A DNA stretch of 64,000 nucleotides from Streptomyces sp. AP-93. GTDB taxonomy: Bacteria > Actinomycetota > Actinomycetes > Streptomycetales > Streptomycetaceae. The stretch is taken from the NCBI RefSeq assembly GCF_022808175.1, contig NZ_JALGBX010000003.1, positions 310,022-374,021 on the forward strand, written 5' to 3'. The notes below the pieces were generated by a model. That model searched no databases. It had not been told where the DNA came from and worked only from the letters and a program-made list of their open reading frames with translations. Positions 1-8,403 of the stretch are shown piece by piece (position 1 is the stretch's first letter; the number at the start of each line of letters is the position of its first letter). The translations under genes were made by a program, and so were the position numbers.

Positions 1-590
1 CGGTCGAAGAGCAGTTCCGGGTCGATCCGCCCGTGGTCGGCGCCGACGACCGGGATCCCCGGTGCGCAGAGCTCGGCGAGCGCGGTCTCGATCCGGGTGC
101 GTTCGGCGGCGTCGATCCGGTCGGTCTTGTTGAGCACCACCAGGTCGGCGACGGCGAGGTGCCGGTCGGTCTCGGGGTGCCTGGCCCGGGTAGCGTCGAA
201 CTCCGCCGCGTCGACGACGTGCACCATGCCGCCGTAGCGGACGGCCGGATTCTCGTTGGCGACGAGCATCCGGACCATCTCCTGCGGCTCCGCCAGCCCG
301 CTCGCCTCGATGACGATCACGTCGATGCGGTGGACGGGGTCGGCGAGCTTCTCGAGGTACGCGTCCAGCTCGCTGCCGTCCACGGCGCAGCACAGGCAGC
401 CGCCGCCGAGGGAGACCATCGAGTCGCCGACCTGGCCGGCCACCGACATCGCGTCGACCTCGATGGAGCCGAAGTCGTTGACGACGACCCCGATCCGGGT
501 GCCGCCCCGGTTGCCGAGGAGGTGGTTGAGGGCGGTCGTCTTGCCGGATCCGAGGAATCCGGCGAGGACGATGACGGGGATGCTGTTCAC
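1..590 (-). CDS. G3E-family GTPase / CobW-like metallochaperone (partial, C-terminus outside window)
   Basis: The reverse strand encodes the N-terminal part of a G3E P-loop GTPase; the rest runs off the left edge. It starts at a GTG at 590 (VNSIPVIVLAGFLGSGKTT), so the Walker A motif GFLGSGKTT is close to the N-terminus, as is usual for CobW/YjiA proteins. A GGCLCC motif follows; this CxCC metal-binding signature is typical of Zn/Co chaperones in the family. Further on are VIVIEASGLAEP and the guanine-specificity motif LNKTD. Such proteins use GTP hydrolysis to deliver a metal, often zinc, to client proteins in the cytosol. The gene ends outside the window, so its full length and any C-terminal domain cannot be judged. 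It lies upstream of the citrate synthase stop (611) on the same strand. Confidence 0.85.
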   Translation of the reverse strand, partial: MNSIPVIVLAGFLGSGKTTALNHLLGNRGGTRIGVVVNDFGSIEVDAMSVAGQVGDSMVSLGGGCLCCAVDGSELDAYLEKLADPVHRIDVIVIEASGLAEPQEMVRMLVANENPAVRYGGMVHVVDAAEFDATRARHPETDRHLAVADLVVLNKTDRIDAAERTRIETALAELCAPGIPVVGADHGRIDPELLFD

Positions 591-610
591 CCGGTCGATC
601 GTAGCCAGCG

Positions 611-1789
611 TCAGCCGAGGGCGGGGACCGGCTGGGGCGGGGTCGGACCGGTGTAGCGGGCGGCCGGCCGGATGATCTTCGAGTCGGCGGCCTGCTCCAG
701 GACGTTCGCGCTCCAGCCGACCACCCGGGCCGCGCAGAAGGTCGGCGTGAACATCTCGCGCGGCAGCCCGCACAGCTCCATGACCACGCCCGCGTAGAAC
801 TCCACGTTGGTGTGCAGTTCCCGGCCCGGCTTGAGCTCGGCGAGGATCTCCTCGACGTGCCGCTCGACCTCCACGGCGAAGTCCACGAGCGGGCCGCCGA
901 ACTGCAGGGCGATCCCGCGCAGCATCCGCGAGCGCGGGTCCTCGGTGCGGTAGACGGGGTGTCCGAAGCCCATGATCCGGTCTCCCGCGAGGACTCGCTC
1001 GCGGATCCAGGGGTCGATCCGGTCCGCCGTACCGATGGCGTCCAGGGTGTCCAGGGCCCTGCTGGGGGCGCCGCCGTGCAGCGGGCCGGAGAGCGCGCCG
1101 ATCGCCCCGGTGAGGCAGGCCGCGACGTCGGCGCCGGTGGAGGCGATCACGCGGGCGGTGAAGGTGGAGGCGTTGAAGCCGTGGTCGATCGTGGAGATCA
1201 GGTACCGCTCGACCGCGCGGGCCCTGACCGGCTCGGGTTCTCCTCCGGTCAGCATGTAGAGGTAGTTGGCGGCGTACGGGAGGTCGTCCCGCGGCTCCAC
1301 CGGTTCCAGGCCGTGGCCGAGCCGGTACAGGGCGGTGAGCAGGGTCGGTACGGCGGCGCAGGCGGCCAGTGCGTCGGCGGCCCGGCGTTCGGGGGTCAGG
1401 TCGTAGACCGGGCGGAAGCCGGCGGAGGCGCCGAGCAGCGAGAGCGCCGTGCGCAGTCCGGCGAGCGGGCCGGAGAGGGCGGTGGCGCGGGCCAGGGCGG
1501 GCAGGGCGTCCCGCACCTCGGCGGGGAGCCTGCGCAGCGGGGCGATCTCGGCCGCGAAGGCGGCCCGTTCGGCGGCGTCGGCGGGTAGGGCCCCGCGGAA
1601 CATCAGGTGCCACACGTCCTCGAAGGTGCGGGTCCCGGCGAGCTCGACGGCGGAGTACTGGCGGTAGTGGTAGAAGCCCTCACGGCCTCGGACGTCACCG
1701 AGCTGGGTCTCGGTGACCACGACTCCCGCGAGTCCGCGGGGGCTTTCGGCGGGTCCGGGTGCGGGTGCGGGTGCGACGGTGGTGTTCAT
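611..1789 (-). CDS. citrate synthase (CitA-like)
   Basis: A 392-residue citrate synthase-family protein that condenses acetyl-CoA (or propionyl-CoA) with oxaloacetate at the entry to the TCA or methylcitrate cycle. The catalytic regions are visible: LHGGAPSRALD with the first active-site His, MGFGHPVYRTEDPRS with the second, and HTNVEFYAGVV where most enzymes have NVDF. A Glu here instead of Asp is also what I recall in mycobacterial CitA, so it is probably a subfamily trait. The C-terminus ends with an ARYTGPTPP motif common in this group. I chose the ATG at 1789; a GTG at 1804 in the same frame is possible. Neither has a strong Shine-Dalgarno sequence, and a TTGACA/GATGGT promoter would place the RNA start at or next to the ATG. 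It is divergent from the HTH-citrate synthase gene. Confidence 0.88.
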   Translation of the reverse strand: MNTTVAPAPAPGPAESPRGLAGVVVTETQLGDVRGREGFYHYRQYSAVELAGTRTFEDVWHLMFRGALPADAAERAAFAAEIAPLRRLPAEVRDALPALARATALSGPLAGLRTALSLLGASAGFRPVYDLTPERRAADALAACAAVPTLLTALYRLGHGLEPVEPRDDLPYAANYLYMLTGGEPEPVRARAVERYLISTIDHGFNASTFTARVIASTGADVAACLTGAIGALSGPLHGGAPSRALDTLDAIGTADRIDPWIRERVLAGDRIMGFGHPVYRTEDPRSRMLRGIALQFGGPLVDFAVEVERHVEEILAELKPGRELHTNVEFYAGVVMELCGLPREMFTPTFCAARVVGWSANVLEQAADSKIIRPAARYTGPTPPQPVPALG

Positions 1790-1818
1790 GGATCGACCAT
1801 CCACGATGACTCAATCAC

Positions 1819-1851
1819 TGTCAATGTTGATCGACTCAACATATGTAGGGT
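1819..1851. promoter_or_regulatory. divergent promoters with an inverted-repeat operator candidate between the two citrate synthase genes
   Basis: The gap between the two divergent genes is under 70 bp. On the minus strand a TTGACA (-35, positions 1824-1819) is followed 17 bp later by GATGGT, six bases before the ATG at 1789. On the plus strand a TAGGGT (-10, 1846-1851) sits seven bases before the ATG at 1859. Both genes may therefore make leaderless mRNAs. Between the two promoters is the perfect inverted repeat TGTTGA-N5-TCAACA (1825-1841), with extra TCAA units at 1811 and 1821. A protein bound there could control both genes; the HTH-citrate synthase next door is the obvious candidate. Confidence 0.5.
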
Positions 1852-1858
1852 GTGTGTC

Positions 1859-3112
1859 ATGAACGACGAGCCCGGTGAGCGAAGGATCGGCACCCAGGAG
1901 GCGGCCCGGCTGCTGGGGGTGAAGCCCGCGACCGTGTACGCGTACGTCAGCCGCGGCCAGCTCACGAGCCGCCGCGACCCGGTCGGACGCGGCAGCAGTT
2001 TCGACGCGCGCGAGGTGGAGGCCCTGGCCCGGCGCAGCCGGCGCGAGGCGGCGGGGCCCTCCGGCGCCGCCGCCTCCGCCGGGGAGCTCTCCGTACGCAC
2101 CGCGCTCACCCTCATCGAGGCCGACCGGTACTACTTCCGCGGCGTGGACGCCGTGGAGCTGGCCTCGCGGTACCGCTACGAGGAGGTCGCCGAGTGGCTC
2201 TGGACGGGGACCCTGGTGCGCGGGGCCCGGTTCACCGCTCCCCCGGAGTCCCTCGCCGCGGCCCGGCGGGCGGTCGCCGCGCTGCCCGAGCACAGCGGTC
2301 CGATCGACCGGCTGCGGGTGGCCGTCGCCGCCGCGGCGGTCGCGGACCCGCTGCGCTTCGACCTGTCCGGGCCGTCCGTACTGGGCTCCGCGCGCTCCCT
2401 GATCCCCACCCTGGTCGGCGCCCTGCCCGAGGTGGGCCCGGCGCAGTGGGGCGGGGACGGCCGCCTCTCCCGGCAGCTGTGGCCCCGGCTCTCCGCCCTG
2501 GACCCCGATCCGGACGCGCTGGCCGTGCTGGACCTGGCCCTGGCCCTGCTGACCGACCACGATCTGGCCGCCTCGACCCTGGCCGTACGGGTGGCCGCGT
2601 CGGCGCGCGCGCATCCGTACGCGGTGGTCTCGGCCGGGCTCGGGGCGCTCGAAGGCCCCCTGCACGGCGCGGCCGGGCGGCTCGCGCACCGGATGCTCGT
2701 GGAGGTGCTGGAGCGGGGCGGCGCGGCCCCGGTGGTGGCGGAGTACCTGCGGGCCGGGCGCCGGGTGCCCGGGCTCGGGCACCGGCTGTACGCGGCCGAG
2801 GATCCGCGGGCGACGGCGCTGTTCGCGCGGCTGGAGCCGCTGGCGCAGGCCGGTCCGGCGCTGGGTGCGGCGCGCGAGGTGGCAGGGGTGATGGCCCGGC
2901 ACGGCGGCGGCCTGTACCCCAACGTGGACCTGGCGCTGGCGGTGCTGACGGTCTCCTGCGGGATGGCCCCGGAAGCCGGGGAGACCGTCTTCGCGGTGGC
3001 CCGTACGGCCGGGTGGATCGCGCACGCCCTGGAGGAGTACGAGGAGCGCCCGCTGCGGATGCGACCGAGCGGGCAGTACCACGGGCCCCGCCCGCCACAG
3101 CCGTTGCCGTGA
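1859..3112 (+). CDS. citrate synthase-like protein with N-terminal helix-turn-helix domain
   Basis: A 417-residue protein joining two parts. Residues about 8-60 form an excisionase/MerR-like helix-turn-helix (IGTQEAARLLGVKPATVYAY, then RGQLTSRRDP and a FDAREVEALARR wing). Residues about 75-417 form a citrate synthase fold. The active-site positions look intact: His in LEGPLHGAAG, His in PGLGHRLYAAEDPRA and Asp in YPNVDLALAV, so it may be catalytic as well as DNA-binding. The family is annotated as citrate synthase in Streptomyces genomes; a regulatory role is my inference from the added DNA-binding domain and the inverted repeat just upstream. The start is the ATG at 1859, with a -10-like TAGGGT seven bases before it and no Shine-Dalgarno sequence. 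It converges on the GH13 gene downstream. Confidence 0.85.
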   Translation: MNDEPGERRIGTQEAARLLGVKPATVYAYVSRGQLTSRRDPVGRGSSFDAREVEALARRSRREAAGPSGAAASAGELSVRTALTLIEADRYYFRGVDAVELASRYRYEEVAEWLWTGTLVRGARFTAPPESLAAARRAVAALPEHSGPIDRLRVAVAAAAVADPLRFDLSGPSVLGSARSLIPTLVGALPEVGPAQWGGDGRLSRQLWPRLSALDPDPDALAVLDLALALLTDHDLAASTLAVRVAASARAHPYAVVSAGLGALEGPLHGAAGRLAHRMLVEVLERGGAAPVVAEYLRAGRRVPGLGHRLYAAEDPRATALFARLEPLAQAGPALGAAREVAGVMARHGGGLYPNVDLALAVLTVSCGMAPEAGETVFAVARTAGWIAHALEEYEERPLRMRPSGQYHGPRPPQPLP

Positions 3113-3158
3113 CGGGCGGGATGGCCGTTTGGTTGGTTGGGGCGGTCCGGCTGCGGCG

Positions 3159-4766
3159 TCAGGTCCGCAGCCAGACCGCCGTGTCCTGCCCGAGCAGCCC
3201 GTCCGCATCCAGGGCGGAGCTGCTCAGCAGGAGGCTCGTGTGGGCCGGCAGCGGGACCGGCTCCGGGGACAGGTTGGCCACGCAGACCAGTCCGTCGGGG
3301 CGGCTGAAGGCGAGCACCCCGGCCGGCGCGGGCAGCCAGTCCAGCGATCCGCCGCCGAAGCCGGCCGCGGCGCGGCGCAGCCGCAGGGCCGTCCGGTAGA
3401 GGGTGAGCATCGAGGCCGGGTCCCCGTCCTGCCGGTCCGCGGCGTACTGCGGCCAGCTCGCCGGCTGGGGCAGCCAGGGCTCGTTCCAGGGCTCGGCGGT
3501 CCACGGCAGCGGGACCCTGCACCCGTCCCGTCCGGGGTCGGTGCCACCGGACCGGAAGTGCATGGGGTCCTGGATCCGGCCGAGCGGGATGTCGGCCTCC
3601 GGAAGCCCCAGTTCCTCGCCCTGGTACACGTAGACGGCGCCGGGCAGGGCGAGGGTCAGCAGCGCGGCGGCGCGGGCCCGGCGGGTGCCCAGCGCCAGGT
3701 CGGCGGGGGTCCCGAAGGCCTTGGTGGCGAAGTCGAAGCCGGTGTCGGCGCGCCCGTAGCGGGTGACCGTACGGGTCACGTCGTGGTTGCACAGCACCCA
3801 GGTGGCGGGGGCTCCGACGGGGGCGTGCTCGGCGAGGGTCTCCTCGATGGAGGTGCGCAGCCGGCCGGCGTCCCACGGGCAGCTGAGGAAGGAGAAGTTG
3901 AAGGCGGTGTGCAGCTCGTCGGGGCGCAGGTAGCGGGCGAAGCGCTCGGAGTCCGGCAGCCAGACCTCGCCGACGAAGATGGCCCCGTACTCGTCGGCGA
4001 TGGCCCGCCACGAGCGGTAGACGGTGTGCAGGTCGTCGCGGTCGATGTACGGGTGGACCTCGCCGGGCCACGGCTCGGGCGGGCGGCCGGCCAGGTCGGG
4101 CAGGGCCGGGTCCTTGGCGAGCAGGGCGGCGGAGTCGATCCGTACGCCGGAGACTCCGCGTTCGAACCAGAACCGCAGGACTTCCTCGTGTTCCCGGCGG
4201 ACGGCGGGGTGGTCCCAGTTGAGGTCGGGCTGCTCGGGGGTGAAGAGGTGCAGGTACCACTCCCCGTCCGGTACCCGCGTCCAGGTGGCCGCTCCGTTGA
4301 ACTGCGAGGGCCAGTCGCCCGGCGGCAGTTCGCCGTTCTCGCCGCGGCCGGGCCGGAAGTGGAAGAGCTCCCGCTCGGGGCTGCCGGGGCCGGCGGCGAG
4401 GGCGGCCTTGAACCAGGCGTGCTGGTCGGACACGTGGTTCGGGACGATGTCGACAATGGTGCGGATGCCCAGCTCTCGGGCTTCGGCGATGAGCTTCTCG
4501 GCTTCGGCGAGGGTGCCGAAGGCGGGGTCGATGGTGCGGTAGTCGGCGACGTCGTAGCCGCCGTCGGCGAGCGGGGAGAGGTACCAGGGGGTGAACCACA
4601 GGGCGTCGACGCCCAGTTCGGCGAGGTAGGGGAGGCGGGCCCGGACGCCCACCAGGTCACCGGTGCCGTCCCCATCGCCGTCGGCGAAGCTCCGTACGTA
4701 CACCTGGTAGATGGCGGCCGAGCGCCACCAGTCGGAGGCGTTTTCGGGCAGGGGAAAGCCAGCCAC
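3159..4766 (-). CDS. GH13 alpha-glucosidase
   Basis: A 535-residue cytoplasmic GH13 enzyme of the oligo-1,6-glucosidase/alpha-glucosidase group, which hydrolyses terminal alpha-linked glucose from short oligosaccharides. The family motifs are in order: DIVPNHVSDQHAWF (region I), GVRIDSAALL with nucleophile D211 (region II), FVGEVWLP with acid/base E267 (region III) and CNHDVTR with D329 (region IV). There is no signal peptide, so the substrate must be imported. The start is a GTG at 4766 with AAAGGA upstream. It is the last gene of the minus-strand operon: binding protein, two permeases, this enzyme. The 81-bp gap before it contains a short direct repeat (ACTGCGGTCTTTTC-like, 4781-4808). The linkage hydrolysed cannot be read from sequence; context suggests nigero-oligosaccharides. 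Confidence 0.9.
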   Translation of the reverse strand: MAGFPLPENASDWWRSAAIYQVYVRSFADGDGDGTGDLVGVRARLPYLAELGVDALWFTPWYLSPLADGGYDVADYRTIDPAFGTLAEAEKLIAEARELGIRTIVDIVPNHVSDQHAWFKAALAAGPGSPERELFHFRPGRGENGELPPGDWPSQFNGAATWTRVPDGEWYLHLFTPEQPDLNWDHPAVRREHEEVLRFWFERGVSGVRIDSAALLAKDPALPDLAGRPPEPWPGEVHPYIDRDDLHTVYRSWRAIADEYGAIFVGEVWLPDSERFARYLRPDELHTAFNFSFLSCPWDAGRLRTSIEETLAEHAPVGAPATWVLCNHDVTRTVTRYGRADTGFDFATKAFGTPADLALGTRRARAAALLTLALPGAVYVYQGEELGLPEADIPLGRIQDPMHFRSGGTDPGRDGCRVPLPWTAEPWNEPWLPQPASWPQYAADRQDGDPASMLTLYRTALRLRRAAAGFGGGSLDWLPAPAGVLAFSRPDGLVCVANLSPEPVPLPAHTSLLLSSSALDADGLLGQDTAVWLRT

Positions 4767-4847
4767 GGAGGGGTCCTTTCACTGCGGTCTTTTCACTGCG
4801 GTCTTTCACAGAGGGCGGCCGGGCAGGGCGGCGGTGCGGGGTGGTGC

Positions 4848-5723
4848 TCACCCCTTGAGGGAGCCTGCCGTCAGGCCGCTCATGATGTTGCGCTGGAAGA
4901 TCAGGAAGATGATGAGCGTGGGCGCCGAGGCCATCGCGAGCGCGGCGACGAGATGGTTCTCGGGCACTCCCCTGGCGAGCGAGTAGATGCCGACGTTGAG
5001 CGTCTGCAGGGCCGGGTCGGGGAGGGTGAGCATGGGCCAGAGGAAGTCTTTCCAGACTCCGACGATGGCGAAGATCGACACGACGCCGAGGACGGGCCGG
5101 GACATCGGCAGGACCACGGAGCGCAGGGTGTGCAGGGAGGAGGATCCGTCGATGGCGGCGGCATCGAGGATCTCGCCGGGGATGGAGTCGAAGAATCGTT
5201 TCAGAAGGAAGATGTTGAAGGCGTTCGTGACCGAGGGCAGCCAGATCACCCAGGGCGTGTTGAGCAGGTTCCGTTCGATGAGCGGCATGTCCAGGACCGT
5301 GAGGTACTGCGGGACGACGAGGACGGTGGCCGGGATCATCAGCGTCGCCAGCATCATGCCGAGGACGGCCTTGCCGAAGACCGGGCGGAGCTTGGACAGC
5401 GAGTAGGCGGCGGCCACGTCCAGGACGAGCTGGAAGGCCAGGGCGCCGAAGGCGTAGTAGAGGGTGTTGAACAGCAGTCTGGCGAGGTCCATGACCTTCC
5501 AGGCCGCCGAGTAGTTCGCGGCGTGCAGGGAGTCCGGCACCACGGTCGGCGGGACCTGGGTGAACTCCGCGGTGCTCTTGAGGCCATTGACGACCATCCA
5601 GTAGAGGGGCCCGAGGAAGACGACCGTGAAGCCGATCACGACCACGGCCAGGGCGGTCCAGTAGGCGATCTTGCCCCGGGTGCGGCCGAGCTGGGCCGGC
5701 GATATGAGCGTGCGCTCTGACAT
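4848..5723 (-). CDS. carbohydrate ABC transporter permease (MalG type)
   Basis: A 291-residue integral membrane protein with about six hydrophobic segments, the second permease of a CUT1-type sugar importer. The cytoplasmic EAA loop reads ILDAAAIDGSSSLHTLRSVV followed by LPMSRP, the site that docks the ATPase. The ATG at 5723 has GGGAG upstream and lies 14 bp after the stop of the first permease, so the two are co-transcribed. An upstream in-frame start would overlap the preceding gene and has no ribosome site. No ATPase gene lies in the operon; Streptomyces CUT1 importers commonly share the ATPase MsiK encoded elsewhere (established for the malEFG and cellobiose systems). Confidence 0.92.
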   Translation of the reverse strand: MSERTLISPAQLGRTRGKIAYWTALAVVVIGFTVVFLGPLYWMVVNGLKSTAEFTQVPPTVVPDSLHAANYSAAWKVMDLARLLFNTLYYAFGALAFQLVLDVAAAYSLSKLRPVFGKAVLGMMLATLMIPATVLVVPQYLTVLDMPLIERNLLNTPWVIWLPSVTNAFNIFLLKRFFDSIPGEILDAAAIDGSSSLHTLRSVVLPMSRPVLGVVSIFAIVGVWKDFLWPMLTLPDPALQTLNVGIYSLARGVPENHLVAALAMASAPTLIIFLIFQRNIMSGLTAGSLKG

Positions 5724-5737
5724 GTGAGGTGCTCCCG

Positions 5738-6646
5738 TCAGTTCTCGTTGTCGCGGCTCAGCCGGACGTACACGGCGGAGAAGCCGGCGAGCAGGACGAG
5801 CAGGCACAGGCCCAGGGCCGCGGCGCCGCCGTACTGGTTGAAGCTGAAGGCGTACTGGTAGATGAGGACGACGACGGTGGTGGTCGATCCTTCGGGGCCG
5901 GCGCCGCCCGTGAGCATGAACGGTTCGACGAACACCTGCATCGTCGCGATGATCTGCATGAGCAGCATCAGCGAGAGGATGAGCTTGGTCTGCGGGATCG
6001 TGACGTGCCAGATCTTGCGCAGCAGCCCGGCTCCGTCGAGCTCCGCCGCTTCGTAGAGCTCCCCGGGGACGCCCTGGAGGGCTGCCAGGTAGATCAGGGT
6101 CGCGCCGCCCATGTTCATCCAGGTGGAAGCGATGACTACGGAGAGCATCGCGGTATCGGTGGATTGCAGCCAGTCTTGCGCCGGCAAGTGCAGGAATTCC
6201 AGAATCCTGTTGAAGACCCCGTAACCGGGGTCGTAGAAGTACTTGAAGAGCAGGATCGAGGCCACCGGCGGCATCATCACCGGGAGGTAGACCAGCAGGC
6301 GCAAGTAACCCTGCGCGTGCCGGAATTCGTTGAGCACGATCGAGACCACGAACGGGACGGCGAAGCCGAGGACCAGCGCGAGCCCGCTGAAGAGCAGGGT
6401 GTTGCGCCAGGCCTGCCAGAACGCCGGGTCGTTGAAGACGTAGCGGAAATTGTCCCAGCCGACCCAGTGGACGGCTCCGCCCTCGGTCTTCTGGAAGGCC
6501 AGCAGGAACTCCCGGACCATCGGGTACCAGGAGAAGAAGGAGAAGCAGAGGACGGCGCCGATCAGAAAGCCGTGGGCCGAGAGGTTCCGCTTGAACGCCC
6601 GGGTGAATTCCTCGCGGGAGGTACCGGACAGGGTGGGAGCCGACAT
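5738..6646 (-). CDS. carbohydrate ABC transporter permease (MalF type)
   Basis: A 302-residue membrane permease of the binding-protein-dependent sugar transporter family. A short cytoplasmic N-terminus precedes the first membrane segment (HGFLIGAVLCFSFFSWYPMV); several more follow. The EAA motif is YEAAELDGAGLLRKIWHVTI followed by P, in the expected position before the last two membrane segments. It would form the translocation channel with the second permease. The gene follows the binding-protein gene by about 120 bp on the same strand and starts at ATG 6646 with GAGCGAGCG upstream. Confidence 0.92.
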   Translation of the reverse strand: MSAPTLSGTSREEFTRAFKRNLSAHGFLIGAVLCFSFFSWYPMVREFLLAFQKTEGGAVHWVGWDNFRYVFNDPAFWQAWRNTLLFSGLALVLGFAVPFVVSIVLNEFRHAQGYLRLLVYLPVMMPPVASILLFKYFYDPGYGVFNRILEFLHLPAQDWLQSTDTAMLSVVIASTWMNMGGATLIYLAALQGVPGELYEAAELDGAGLLRKIWHVTIPQTKLILSLMLLMQIIATMQVFVEPFMLTGGAGPEGSTTTVVVLIYQYAFSFNQYGGAAALGLCLLVLLAGFSAVYVRLSRDNEN

Positions 6647-6767
6647 CGCCGCTCGCTCCTTGGTGGGTGGGTCGTCGCCATCGATGTGCGGGGTACGGGG
6701 CCTGCGGGCGGGTCCGGGCCGGGGAGGCCGCCCGGACCTCCCCCGGCCAAGACGCGCCCCGGGACCG

Positions 6768-8168
6768 CTACTGGTTGGCCAGTACCTGGTTGACGGCCTT
6801 CTCGGCTTCCGCGAGGAGCTGCGCCGAGTCGGCGTCCTTGTTGGTCAGGACTCCCGACATCACCTTGTCGAGGACCTTGTAGACCTCCTGGGCCTTCGCC
6901 GGCTCGGCCTTGCCGGCCACCGGGTTGTCCAGGAAGGACTTGAAGTTGGCGACCGGCATCGTGGCGCTGGCGGCCTTGAGCTCGTCGTCCTTGGCCTTGC
7001 TGGCGCCGGTGAAGAAGGCGGGCTGCGGAAGCCCGACCGGCAGGCCGTCGGCCTTGGAACGGTCGTACTGGAACTGCCCCTTGCCGACGGAGAGGGTCTT
7101 GAAGTTCAGCCAGGCGATCGCGGCCTTGACCTTGTCCGGCGAGCTGCCCTTCTTGATCATGTATCCGTTGCCGCCGGCCAGCGTCGCGGCGCCGCCGGGG
7201 ATGGGGCCCATGCCGAAGTTCTCGTACTTGCCGGCGAGCTGCTGGACCATGTAGGTGATGTCGTCGGGCGCGGCGAGGAACATGCCGAGCTTGTCCGAGG
7301 CCATCTGCTTCTGCAGGTCACCCCACTTGAGCAGCTGGGTCTTGCCCATGCTGTCGTCCTCCCAGCGCATGGCGTGGAGGTTGTCCACGAGCTGCTTGCC
7401 GGTCGGGTTGTTGAAGGCCGCCTTGCCGTCGGCTCCGACGACGTCGCCGCCCATGCCGTACATCGCGGCCGTGAAGTGCCAGCCGCCGGTGTTCTCGACG
7501 CTGTACTCGCCGTAGCCGGCGGTGCCGTTGCCGAGTGCCGCGATCTTCTTGGCGGCCGCGCGGACCTCGTCCCAGGTGCGCGGGGGCTGGTCGGGGTTGA
7601 GGCCCGCCTGCTGGAAGAGCTTGCGGTTGATCAGAAGGCCCATCGTGTAGTTGCTGGTGGGCAGCCCGTAGAGCTTGCCATCCTGCTTCAGGGTGTTGAC
7701 GACGTTCTTGTCGATGTCGTCGATGCCCGGAACGGTCTTGGCCCTGACGTACGCCGAGATGTCCTCGGCGCCGTCGTTGTCCAGGACCTGCTTGAGGTCG
7801 GTGAAGTAGGCGTAGAAGACGTCCGGCTGGGACTTGGCCTTGAGCATCGCCGTGAACCGCGGGGGCTCCAGGCACTGGCCGGGGGTGGAGCGGCCGTCGA
7901 TCGTGACGTTCGGGTAGGTCTTGTTGAACCCCGCCACGTCCTCCTTCCACTGCTTGAGCTCGGCGGCCTTCGCCGCCGGCGGCATGCAGTCGATGGAGAG
8001 GGTGACCTTGGTCTTCGGGTCGAGCGGCGCGGAGGCGTCCGTGGAACCGCCGGACGGCTGGTTCTTGGTGTCGTCCCCGCTGCTGCTCGTGCCACAGGCC
8101 GCGAGGGCGGTGACGGCGAGCGCCGAGACGAGGGCGGTCGCGGTGGTGCGGCGGATGTTGGTTCTCAT
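6768..8168 (-). CDS. sugar ABC transporter substrate-binding lipoprotein
   Basis: A 466-residue extracellular solute-binding protein family 1 member. The N-terminus is a lipoprotein signal: MRTNIRR, a hydrophobic stretch, then the lipobox LAAC with acylated Cys25, followed by a Ser/Gly/Asp-rich linker. The mature part has typical MalE-family features such as KLYGLPTSNYTMGLLINRKL and PRTWDEVRAAAKKI. It would catch an oligosaccharide at the outer face of the membrane and hand it to the two permeases. The ATG at 8168 has a strong GAAGGGG site; a longer in-frame start would destroy the lipoprotein signal. It is the first gene of the operon and is preceded by CGCAA-type operator-like sites. Its ligand is not readable; next to a GH87 gene, nigero-oligosaccharides are the best guess. 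Confidence 0.9.
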   Translation of the reverse strand: MRTNIRRTTATALVSALAVTALAACGTSSSGDDTKNQPSGGSTDASAPLDPKTKVTLSIDCMPPAAKAAELKQWKEDVAGFNKTYPNVTIDGRSTPGQCLEPPRFTAMLKAKSQPDVFYAYFTDLKQVLDNDGAEDISAYVRAKTVPGIDDIDKNVVNTLKQDGKLYGLPTSNYTMGLLINRKLFQQAGLNPDQPPRTWDEVRAAAKKIAALGNGTAGYGEYSVENTGGWHFTAAMYGMGGDVVGADGKAAFNNPTGKQLVDNLHAMRWEDDSMGKTQLLKWGDLQKQMASDKLGMFLAAPDDITYMVQQLAGKYENFGMGPIPGGAATLAGGNGYMIKKGSSPDKVKAAIAWLNFKTLSVGKGQFQYDRSKADGLPVGLPQPAFFTGASKAKDDELKAASATMPVANFKSFLDNPVAGKAEPAKAQEVYKVLDKVMSGVLTNKDADSAQLLAEAEKAVNQVLANQ

Positions 8169-8254
8169 CGGTGGTCCCCTTCGAGCATCGAGCAGGAGGC
8201 TTGGGGCGTGTAAGGAGGCGAGCGCGGCACACTCAACCACCACCTACAGATGAA

Positions 8255-8282
8255 CGCAATATCTCGCGCAGATTTCGCAAGA
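8255..8282. promoter_or_regulatory. LacI-type operator candidate upstream of the ABC/glucosidase operon
   Basis: Three GCGCA/CGCAA units lie here (ACGCAAT at 8254, GCGCA at 8266, CGCAAGAG at 8276), about 90-110 bp upstream of the binding-protein start. The same units occur upstream of the LacI gene and of the GH87 gene, which supports a common regulator. Confidence 0.5.
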
Positions 8283-8326
8283 GATTGGCAGCAGAGCGCC
8301 GGACGGCTCGGATGGGGAACGCAAAA

Positions 8327-8365
8327 CAGGGCCCCGAAACGTCAGCGGGACGTTTCGGGGCCCTG
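8327..8365 (-). terminator. intrinsic terminator after the LacI regulator gene
   Basis: A perfect 17-bp stem (CAGGGCCCCGAAACGTC at 8327-8343 with its complement at 8349-8365) and a 5-base loop lie 38 bp past the regulator stop codon. On the minus strand it is followed by TTTTGCG, a short U-tract. It separates the regulator from the operator and promoter of the ABC operon. Confidence 0.85.
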
Positions 8366-8403
8366 TGGCTGGGGGCCGGACTCGGTGGGAGCCCGGCGGG
8401 GCG

